Shown piece after piece: positions 37,101 through 44,900 of a stretch of DNA of 60,000 nucleotides. Source of the DNA: Membranipora membranacea (Eukaryota > Bryozoa > Gymnolaemata > Cheilostomatida > Membraniporidae); assembly GCA_914767715.1 (NCBI GenBank), contig OU612070.1:1817501-1877500 (forward strand). Reading direction: 5' to 3'. The stretch's first letter is position 1. Each line of letters begins with the position of its first letter. The notes beneath the pieces were generated by a model. It saw nothing but the letters and a program-made list of their open reading frames with translations. It had not been told where the DNA came from and ran no database searches. Made by a program: the position numbers and the translations under genes.

Positions 37101-40100
37101 ACACTATTCATAGCAGACACCCTGAAGTAAGTCACCTCACCAGACTTAACTCTTGAGAACATGGCAGTCTCTGTGACATCACTAGATGACCAAGCACCTG
37201 CTGATGGGTCATTAGTGTAGTATATCTGTATAAAATGAGAAATCTAGGGTTCACCACACATTACAGGAGGACAGCTATGCCTTGGACACATGCTTGAAAT
37301 AGTAAAACTTTTCAGTAGATAGCATTTACTCAAAATTGCTACTTCATAAAAACTCCCACTCTGGCTTGTGAAAACTGGTGCTAGCTGACATTAGCTTAAT
37401 TTTACTTTCAAACAAAATATATACTTATATATGGTACATTTACAAGCTGAGTGTCACAAGCGAATTATAAGAAGGGATATGGCCTTAAAATTGTCTTCTC
37501 CTATATTGTGAGTGGACAAATCATTATCATGTTTGTTTTTCATTATTTCATTCAAAAATCTTTTGTAGAATTAATTATCTTAACTAGGGTCTCAGTTGTG
37601 AATTTGTTTAGAGAATAACAAAAAAATAGTAGATTAACAATAGTGGATCAAGACTTAATGAAACTTATGACAGTTTGAAAGATTTCAGCGTAATCTAACT
37701 CTGCAGTTATCACAGTATTATTGTGTGTATGTCGCTGACCGAATATTAATTAATTCGTGCAGCCCAACTTACTTCAGAAATAATATCGTGTGACAGCCAA
37801 AAGTCATATGATTGATTTAGGGACAGGCACAGATTAGCTACTTAAACGTAAATAATGAAGCTAACAATCAGAGATACACATGTGTATAGTGTAATTTAGA
37901 TGTAGACGCAATCTTACCGTGTAAAGGTCAACTACAGAATCAGGAGAAGGTGACTTCCAGCTTATCTGTATAGCTATGGAGCCGTCTTCAACTGAATCAC
38001 TTAAAGCAGTTATAGTGACGTCACGTGGCGGAGAAGACAACTCAAGATCCTCATCACCCCTGTCTGATATAATAGGGGTGGATGCCGTACCCATCAAAGG
38101 GGTAGTGCTCTGCAGACCTGGAGGCAGGAAAATTGTGAATTATTAGAAAACCAAATGTAAACGAATGAAAAGTTTTACAAAGCTTTCTGTGAAACTTATC
38201 GACATATTTCTTAACTGAGGTTAAAGCGACCTGTCTTGTGGCCTGATGCCAGTCAAACGGACTTCCCAGGGTGCATTGTCGCTATCAACATCGCACACTT
38301 TAATGATCCATTTTGACACTTACCTTAGAGGAGTAAGATAGTCGTAGAGGCAAAGAATCAACATTTTACATAGGCTTAAAAGATTATAGTTAGCTAACAT
38401 TACCACACCCAATGACTTTATATCACTCGTAAAACTAGCTAATCTTAGCTCTAGCTATAAATTACATTATGAGGGCGATATGTTCCAATACTTACTGACA
38501 AACTCGAGTGTAGAAGGAGAGGAGTTGAGTATATTAGGCGTCGGGGTGTAGGGCAGTATGGTGGAGCCGTCACTATTGTATGGTAGAGTCATCAGAGTGG
38601 TTGTAGCGTTTGCTAAATAATCATTCAGGTCGGCAATATCATCTAAAAAAGGAGAAATACAGAAATAAACAAAATTTGAATAGGAATCAAGGAACTTTCA
38701 GTGTGTGCTGTAGTTAGCGCAGCATTCTGATCATGTCTCAGAAAAGACTGAAAAGAAAGAATATACCAATAAGAAATAATGAGCCCAAAGTCAGTGAAAA
38801 GAGTGAGTGCCCTTAAAACTTGGTGAAATCATATCTTTAGTCGCTAGCGGATCTACATAAAAGTATTATGAAATTCAGATCTGATCGCTAAGATCCATTG
38901 TCTTTCTCATATTCATTCAACAAGGCAGGAAACAAACTAATACCTCGAACATCGAGAACGACTTGATTGGAGGTTATCTCCCCTGTAGATGTGATGGTAG
39001 CTTCACAGACATATGTACCAGCATCCTGCTCAGTTATCCCATTTATAACAAGAGAGGAAACATCACCGTCTATGGAGGTCTGGTAAATAGGATGAGATTC
39101 ACGGTCATATATAAAAAATGAACAAACTGTTTGTTGGTGTTTCATATATAAACTCAAGATCGTGTAAAGGGTTGGTAATAACCAATTCCCCAACAATTGA
39201 ACATTAGAGTAGAAACACATGAGGGTGCTGGCGGCCGGAATAATCAATAGAGAATGCTCTCTCAACGGGACACGAACCTACGACTCCTGCGGCACCTATA
39301 CACTCTACCTAACTCTAGAGTTGGGAAAATGAGTTCTTCGGGATTAAACAACACTATAACTGTGTTATAACAAACTACTGACCTCAAATCTGCTGTTCTG
39401 GGTATTATCTGGACCTGAAGATACAGAGTAGTTAGATGGTATGAACTGCCAGTTGATTGTGTGGGGAACATCAGGAAGCTGACAGAACAACTCAATATTA
39501 GTACCAGCTTCAACTACTCGAGCTTCATCTTCTGTCAAATATTACGTATATAATACTATTAATGTTATATAATTAAATATTATATGATTATATATCACAT
39601 CAAATCAGGTTATATAAAGTTATGAATTTGGGTGTAAAATATTTTGCAATATTATCTCGTACTTAATCCTGCACAGTATACAAATTTTGGGTAAAAGAAG
39701 TGTACGTTTGCAGAGACACACTTTTCCTGAGGCTATTATTATTTGAAGATAACATAACCCGGCCTTCTGTGAAGGCCAACAAAACTGACACATCGCCATG
39801 TGTAGCACAGCAAGCTTGTCATCATTAAAAACTGAAATGCACAAGCAGAGGCAAATTAAATGAAAATATTATTAAAACAACTAATAACCTTTGTTAATTT
39901 GGTCAGGAATCAGCAATCAAATTAGCCCCTTAGATTCTTTTACCACAAAACATTGTAAATGATAAAGTTATGATATGTAAGCAAAGGTGGTGATAATATC
40001 TGTTTATGAAAGGTTGTTTTAACCTACATGACCATCATGTTTAAGACCCAAAAATGAAGGAAACGACGTAGGTAAGATTTGAAATTTCTGATGAATAGTT

Positions 40101-40788
40101 ATACGTGACTATCAATCATAAATATATAAATTGCATGAAAGCTGTTGATAATTACTTGAATTAGAAATGATGTTTAGCGTATTAAAGCAGAGTCCTGATT
40201 CACCACTTACCATCAGTAATGCGGCCGTACAGACACTGCTGCTCACAGTCATCGATAGAGCTGAACCGATTAGCGTTTCCAGCACAGCCAGAGTAGGTGA
40301 ATGGTACACATCTATCCTCAGTGTGATCAAAGTAGTACATAGACACGCTGTCGTTACAGGGTCCCGAGACTGCCTTCATCATACATACATCGACTAGGGG
40401 AGGGATACATATACAGATCTTTTACCTAAATATCTCCCAGGTTAATGATATCCTCAAATCTTCAAATTAATTTATCTGACTTGAGCTATGGTCGATAATA
40501 TAGTTTAATGTAAGATGTTCCTAATCATCAGAACGATTGGCTAGCCAGCTGCAACTATTTTGCTGTAGCCAGAATGTAGCTTGTCTGATCGCAAAAACAC
40601 ATATTATCAATGATTAAGAACAAGAGATATCAGTCAGGCTTACCTTTGGGACATCCATCGTTCTCATATCCCTGAGCCTCAGTCACTCCATCCGAGCAGC
40701 AGCCAAACTCTGACGTCTCACATGATGAATCATCTCCCTTACATCCTAGTAATAACAGTAATATCAGTATAACACTAAGCTTATCCAT
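19019..40788 (-). CDS. Papilin-like secreted protein: Kunitz/Ig/FN3/papilin-repeat/PLAC part (39 exons)
   Basis: From an ATG at 40788, or continuing from 41989 if the locus is one gene. Order: papilin repeat, Kunitz, Ig, FN3 x5, papilin repeats, Kunitz x13, antistasin-like domain, papilin repeat, Ig x3, PLAC. All junctions are GT-AG, and phases stay consistent over every exon except one ambiguous Ig junction near 39380. The exons encode about 2,500 residues; coordinates are in the domain entries. Kunitz plus Ig plus a terminal PLAC is the signature of papilin, an extracellular-matrix protein related to ADAMTS. The FN3 and antistasin-like modules are not part of fly or worm papilin as I know it. 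Most modules are bounded by phase-1 introns, as expected for exon shuffling. The protein is probably secreted and protease-inhibitory. Confidence 0.85.
19647..22288 (-). CDS. Three Ig domains (five exons)
   Basis: Exons in transcription order: 22159-22288 and 21559-21722 form one Ig domain split inside the fold (LPC, VVWYKN, then SGEYVCRASN). Exon 20906-21178 encodes a whole I-set domain (IHC, VLWIF, GDYVCIARN). Exons 20333-20488 and 19647-19760 form the third (LSC, VEWLRN, then DSGYYTCIATN). Each domain has the Cys-Trp-Cys core and a D-x-G-x-Y-x-C motif. Domains start and end at phase-1 introns; the internal split of the first is phase 2 and of the third phase 1. Confidence 0.87.
22686..22730. 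repeat. GC-rich perfect hairpin in a papilin intron
   Basis: GCCGCAGGC (22697-22705) and GCCTGCGGC (22711-22719) form a perfect 9-bp stem with an AAAAA loop. An outer CCATTG / CAATGG pair extends it. It stands out in an AT-rich intron. Confidence 0.7.
22869..22994 (-). CDS. Exon with acidic linker and one papilin CC-DG repeat
   Basis: Forty-one whole codons with phase 1 on both sides. An acidic stretch (DDEDSMETGGD) is followed by HGCCLDGVTAAA and a closing NC. This is the last of the papilin CC-DG repeats, and it lacks the usual G-P before the final cysteine. Confidence 0.8.
23521..23733 (-). CDS. Antistasin-like cysteine-rich exon
   Basis: Seventy-one codons with phase 1 on both sides. 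The first half reads C-P-R-P-V-C, CLDGYLND, then NGCPTCKC, the antistasin-type inhibitor pattern. The second half (CEAIVCNPGSHC and four more cysteines) resembles a follistatin or Kazal-like cysteine cluster. Antistasin domains inhibit trypsin-like proteases; activity here is inferred. Confidence 0.75.
24079..30913 (-). CDS. Array of thirteen Kunitz domains, one per exon
   Basis: Exons in transcription order, with the residue after the second cysteine (P1): 30737-30913 S; 30216-30395 S; 29623-29799 R; 29123-29308 F; 28557-28757 Y; 27984-28160 S; 27392-27598 Q; 26777-26959 A; 26102-26284 S; 25627-25836 L; 25227-25403 S; 24635-24844 F; 24079-24276 D. Every exon has phase 1 on both sides and all six cysteines, with the (Y/W)(Y/F)D and (Y/S)GC-x-GN cores. 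Domain 8 (27392-27598) has about five extra residues after P1; the 25227-25403 domain has one extra residue before the second cysteine. Only one P1 is basic, so targets probably differ from trypsin. Kunitz domains are serine-protease inhibitors, and papilins carry such arrays. Confidence 0.92.
24441..24580 (+). repeat. 15-bp tandem repeat in a papilin intron
   Basis: About nine diverged copies of a 15-bp unit (GTATGTTGCACATTG) lie between the exons starting at 24276 and ending at 24635. They generate spurious open frames on both strands. Confidence 0.85.
27058..27243. repeat. Pair of 45-bp direct repeats in a papilin intron
   Basis: TGCTGTTATTTTCCAGAATA near 27058 and TGCTGTTTTTATACAGAACA near 27199 are each followed by TATGCAACGGAATA and further shared bases. 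The copies are about 140 bases apart and about 80% alike. Confidence 0.6.
28306..28405 (+). repeat. Twenty perfect AGGGC pentamers
   Basis: A pure (AGGGC)20 array of 100 bp, preceded by degenerate AGGGT/GGGGC units from 28246. It lies in the intron between the Kunitz exons 28557-28757 and 27984-28160. The G-rich strand is the template strand of the papilin gene and has strong G-quadruplex potential. Confidence 0.97.
30136..30212. repeat. AT-rich (TA)n microsatellite by a Kunitz exon
   Basis: CATATATACATATATGATAT-type repeats merge into a (TA) run at 30168-30194. The array touches the donor site of the Kunitz exon 30216-30395. Confidence 0.85.
31187..31274 (-). CDS. Short linker exon before the Kunitz array
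   Basis: Twenty-nine codons, entered in phase 0 and left in phase 1, with two cysteines (ITCKTDDDGMRICQD). I recognise no domain. It joins the triple papilin-repeat exon to the first domain of the Kunitz array. Confidence 0.75.
31423..31462. repeat. Tandem 20-bp repeat in a papilin intron
   Basis: TATGACATATCGTACCAATGG is followed directly by TATGACATATCGTACCATTA, two near-perfect copies. Confidence 0.8.
31501..31753 (-). CDS. Exon with three papilin CC-DG repeats
   Basis: Eighty-four codons encode three units in a row: YGCCDDGTTSASGPDNLGC, WQCCSDGVTIASGPDYLGC and HGCCPDGLTVAQGDNFEGC. This CC-x-DG-x-T-x-A-x-G-(4)-GC unit is common in papilins and probably forms a small disulfide-bonded module. 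Incoming phase is 2, outgoing 0. Confidence 0.9.
32093..32159 (-). CDS. Small exon with a fourth ECDERGCE motif
   Basis: Twenty-one whole codons including ECDERGCE and a further cysteine (PACQQS). The same motif starts the first-half exons of FN3 domains 3-5, but here no FN3 follows. It is probably a truncated duplicate of that exon which now feeds into the papilin-repeat exon. Confidence 0.82.
32293..38117 (-). CDS. Five FN3 domains, each split over two exons
   Basis: Pairs in transcription order: 37918-38117 with 37063-37225; 36522-36915 with 36054-36223; 35616-35838 with 34584-34759; 33962-34184 with 33320-33489; 32836-33064 with 32293-32462. First halves share ERT-x-V then RLSWSPPDT and ITSYE. 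Second halves share RG-(2)-YYF-(1)-ITG and end in YNPEG or YDPEG. Domains 2-5 are split in phase 2, domain 1 in phase 0. Exon 36522-36915 also carries a papilin repeat (YGCCDDGLTSATG) and a Thr-rich linker. Domains 3-5 start with ECDERGCE plus a Ser/Thr linker. FN3 domains are adhesion or spacer modules; no RGD was seen. Confidence 0.9.
33865..33886. repeat. (TA)n microsatellite in an FN3 intron
   Basis: About ten TA units in the intron between exons 33962-34184 and 33320-33489. Confidence 0.9.
34949..35002 (+). repeat. Short tandem repeat GGAAAGACA in a papilin intron
   Basis: CATGGAAAGACATG, CATGGAAAGACATG and CTGGAAAGACAG follow each other at roughly 20-22-bp spacing. Confidence 0.7.
35181..35400 (+). 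mobile_element. tRNA-derived SINE-like element in a papilin intron
   Basis: TGGCGCAATCGG (35194-35205) fits a pol III A box, and GGTTCGAATCC (35256-35266) is a perfect B box within a GTGGG...CCCAT T-stem. The 5' GGGGATG has no pairing partner after the T-arm and the anticodon region is disrupted, so it is not a working tRNA. An unrelated tail follows. It is antisense to the papilin gene, in the intron between exons 35616-35838 and 34584-34759. The right boundary is uncertain. Confidence 0.65.
36274..36295 (+). repeat. Poly-G run with one interruption
   Basis: Ten G, one A, then eleven G, in the intron just upstream (minus strand) of exon 36054-36223. It may be polymorphic or a sequencing-difficult site. 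Confidence 0.9.
38496..38642 (-). CDS. Linker exon rich in Thr, Asn and Pro
   Basis: Forty-eight whole codons with phase 1 on both sides. The sequence (NATTTLMTLPYNSDGST... with NSS) has potential N-glycan sites and no cysteine. It joins the first Ig domain to the first FN3 domain. Confidence 0.75.
38944..39531 (-). CDS. First Ig domain (two exons, internal junction uncertain)
   Basis: Exon 39383-39531 carries the first half (ELFCQLPD and INWQF). Exon 38944-39126 carries the second half (SSLVINGITEQDAGTYVCEA). The obvious donor GTCAGT at 39382 leaves phase 0, but the second exon needs phase 1. A donor three to four bases later (GTAGTT, exon ending near 39379) or one earlier (GTCCAG, after SVSS) would restore the frame. 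Apart from this, the fold and the outer phase-1 boundaries fit. Confidence 0.72.
40211..40393 (-). CDS. First Kunitz domain, separated from the main array
   Basis: Sixty whole codons with phase 1 on both sides and six cysteines (SGPCND, YSGCAGNANRF). P1 is Asn, unusual for an active inhibitor. It lies between a papilin repeat and the Ig domain, about 9.3 kb of DNA upstream of the other thirteen. Confidence 0.9.
40644..40788 (-). CDS. Papilin-repeat exon with a possible signal-peptide start
   Basis: If spliced, the exon is 40644-40745 (acceptor TTACTAG, incoming phase 1) and holds ETSEFGCCSDGVTEAQG with a closing GC. The same frame extends upstream to an ATG at 40788 and reads MDKLSVILILLLLLGCKG, a textbook signal peptide with a plausible cleavage after CKG. 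The ATG context has T at -3 and G at +4. So this exon is either internal in one giant gene or the first exon of a separate secreted protein. Confidence 0.75.
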
Positions 40789-41968
40789 CTATCAAAGCTA
40801 CTGATGTTGTTCTACTGATTTGTTGATGTTGGTGGTGAAATGTGTATGATGCTTGACAGGATCGATGACAGCTGAGCTTGCCAAAAATTAAGCAGCTGAG
40901 TATCCTATCTTAGATTGACAATTTGATGGTTTGACAGCCTTGTCACGTCTGCTGCCAAGCTGCTGAGTGCAGTTTATGTATATTTTCAAATGCCACTCTG
41001 CAGCCACATGGATGAAGGATTACAACCCTTTTGGACCAGACTTAGTGTTAGTTTAACATGCAGACATGTTGATCCCTCTTGACAAATGCCTGAGTCCAAC
41101 AGCTCCAACACATCAGCAAACAGTGCACTGTATGTATCTGTTTACATTGTCAGGGACAAGGGAAATATGTGCACTACAATGGGATTAGTGGTCGAATAAT
41201 CTGTTGTTTCAATGAGTTCCAATACTTTGTAACAAACTTACTATATACTCAAATCACAGTGGCAGTGAGTTTTAATTAATCAACTAATTAAACAAAGTGT
41301 TAGTCTATCAAGAGCAAAGCAATTAAAAATAAACAAAACACTACACAATGATTTTATTATTCTAAACATGGTAATCAATGTGAGGTGTAACATACCTAGT
41401 GCATTTTTTAGAAAAGTTTGTTTTAATTGTTTTCAGAGAGCACCTGTGATGCATGTAAATATGGGTCTGATTGTGTTCTGAACTATCGGAGAATTAGGGT
41501 ACCGCTAACTCATCAATGAAACTCAATCATGAGAAGAAAATGAGCCCTATATTGCCGATAAATTCATTAATGAAGTTTAAGGTATGAATGAAAAGTGAAT
41601 GTGCAACCAATCGAGTTTAGTTTAGCCAATGGAGTACACTATTTTTAATGTACCCAGACAGCATAGAAAACCAGACCGCTGTGATTCATAGTGAACTATA
41701 CATCATAATATGTCATGCGATATTGTGAATAAATGTCCTAAATAAGCTAAACCGGACGCTGCACCACTATTTATTATCTTTGGCTGCACCAATAACCCGA
41801 TTACACATGCCCTGATTCAGACTGATCGCATGCCTCAAAGCTACACTCAAATGTAAATGTGAATTGATAAGCGAGCAAAGGGAAACTCAAACGTGAAAAT
41901 GAATCAACAATCGGCAAAGTATCTGTGTCCTTCATAATATTATTCTCTAAGCTTTTGGAGTCCTGTTG
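40789..41968 (-). other. 1.2-kb stretch: long intron or intergenic spacer
   Basis: I see no exon-like sequence here. It is longer than every other gap between neighbouring exons of the papilin locus in this window. A minus-strand AATAAA (plus-strand TTTATT at 41770-41775) lies about 200 bases after an in-frame stop that would end the upstream gene at 41969. Confidence 0.5.
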
Positions 41969-44900
41969 TCAATACTTTATATATTTACCCGAGGCATCGG
42001 ACCCTTCCTCACAATCTTCTCCTGTCAAGTTTCCAGGCTCCGGTTTGGATGTGGAGGGACAACCTTCATTTCCTGGACCTATTTCAAAGGCGAAACAATG
42101 ATGTATGTGTAAATTTATTATTTTAATATGGTTGTACTGAATTTGAAATCTTTTATTGAATATTTTATTATAACAATCTGCTTTAGTCAATATATTTTTG
42201 CACTTTTTACACTACTTTATGGACAGTTTACACCCAGAACAAAAATTATAGTGTTTTTTAATACTCATGAGTCATGACAAATATATGAAATCAATCAATC
42301 AATACTATGTTTGTGGCGAAATCGCTTAGTTTGAATCTCCACTGAATTTTTTTGCATATCACATAAAATCCAATAACATTGACTTTAAAAAATATTGTTC
42401 TACTGAATGTTGTATTGTGCGAGTGCTTTTCGTATAATACTTGGAAACTATACTCTGTTGTTTTACAATTAGTCACCCGCTCCTAATCAAGGGGAGATTA
42501 CAGTATTATTGTATATAATTATATGCTTTGTTATAATCCTACCTGATGCAGGTGTCATATCATCAGGGCAACATCCAAAATCTGTTAGGAAACAGGAAGT
42601 GACATCACTGGAGTCACAGAGATGATAATCAGGACCTGAAGCTGGAGATGAACTATCGGGACAACAGCCAAACTCTGTATCCTAAACACCAGGGGAATTA
42701 AGAAAATATTAATGTATAAATGGTAGTTTTAAAGACGATATCACTGATGTCTTGTTAGATAAAAGAGTTGTATATCAAGGCAATGTATTGCTAGTTAATT
42801 TGCTAAAATTCCAGTATTTATGCTATGGTACAACAAACAGTAAAATGTTTACATATTATTTCCAAAATTCATACTAGGGGTGATAGCATCTATTTTATAT
42901 CATATTGAAGTTATGTATTTTTTATTGATTTTTCCTAGAACCTCATACCATACCTTACAAGCGACTTTACTGGGACATCCTAAGAAGAAGGGGCCCTGTG
43001 ATACAGTCCTACCATCTAAACAGCACCCAAACACTGAGTCTAGGCAGGAGTGACTTCCATCAGGTAACGCACAGCCAGCATAGTCAGGTCCTAAGGCTTT
43101 AACATATCCATCGAGGCAACACCCGTATCTGCTGACTACACACTGCTCATGTAAGGCGTGGTAATCTGAAATATATACAGAAATCAGCCTGTTATTTGTT
43201 TTTATTTCATTCAAATTTCTCTGATCGATTTATATGTTGGTGTTAATTCACACTGATTTTAAGGCTTTGTAATATCAAATTTGACTGAACAATCAACCAC
43301 AACTCTGCATCAAACAATTATCAAACTATTATCAGTTCATAATGTGTAAATTCAGAAAAAAAGTGGCTAAATAGAAATAAAAATGCCTGAATAAGGTTCA
43401 AATGAATAAAAACATGAAGCGCACATCTGAATACCTTCATCACTAAGTGGCTGACAAGTATCTATATCAGCAGGCTCTGTCTGTGTGTCACACTGATCTG
43501 ACCTTTCACCTCCAGGCAGCAGACAGAATATAACTCTCCTTCTCACCATAGACATATCCAGCTCTGACCAGCCGCACTACAAGTCATCACAGCGATATAA
43601 AACATGGCAGAAAACTTTGCACCTTTAATCACTTCATTGGTGCAATAGAATAGCTCCACAGAGAGGAAACTCTTAGGCATAGCCCGGATCACTTAATCAG
43701 AAGTCAAGTTTCGGTCATGACTTATAGTGCCTTCAACCTGTAAAATAGCTCTGGTGTATGCAGTAACGTAATATCTGCAGTCAGGATATTTCATTAGAAA
43801 TACAAAAATACATGTATATTTATACTCACAATACCCCAGGGTGAAGAGTACCACTGAGAGCTGATGCACTCTTCTAGTTGAGAGCATGCTCTTTCCTGAA
43901 CCCTGAAATCCTCAGGTAAGGGACCGCACTCAATATCTTCTACCACCAGATTGGTGTTGGGGTTGACACACGTAACATGACGCACACTAATACCATCTCC
44001 ACATGGTGTGGAACACTGTGAGACATAAAATAAAGTAACACATAAATATTCAGACCATTGAGGAGCTTAATCATATTGAATGGGACCCCACTTTTGTTGT
44101 GTCATCAAAGTTGTAAGAATAGCAAAAGGATTAAGCCATTCTATTAAGTAATACCCAAATGTAAGGATAAGAATGATAAGTTCGATAGAGTATAAAATGC
44201 ATTTAAATTAACTATAGTATCATTGTTTGATGAGTGAGAATTCATAAACTTACACCATTTACTGGTGTTGTTTGAGAGGAATGGCAATAGGTACAAAACA
44301 TATGATTCAATAATTCAAACTGCCAGTGCTCTCAAGTTAGTGTGGCTTTATCTGTGTCTGTATAAGAGCGTTACATGAGAATTCTAGGAGTCAGTAAGTT
44401 ACCTTATTCGGATGTGGTTGATGATGGAAATTGGAATTCATTTCAAGCGATCCGGGCAATGTGTGATCACTTACACTAGGATTCAGGTAAATCTGATTAA
44501 CCTCGGTAAGGGTGTGCGGTTCTTACCTCTGTCCACTTAGAGGACATCCACTCAGGTTTAGTGTGGTCACACATGAGTGAGCACGCCTGAGTAGTAGCCG
44601 GTTTGTCAGCAGAGCAGAACCTGTCGGGTACTGTCACTCCTGTGCTGTCAGCACATGTCACCTGTCTCAGCTGTACGGCATTTATACAATCACCAGAACA
44701 CTGCAATGATTATATATATACAGTTTAATTTGCATTTACCATCATCCGCAGATGCTATCTCTGAACCGCATAAAATATCATAACCATTAACAAAATCAAA
44801 AAATGAACTCAATTCATTCAAAAAGAATGTTTTGACAATGCTCATTAAAATTTATGTAGAGTTAACAATGAGCATATACGTGGAGGAAGGATGTTGAAAG

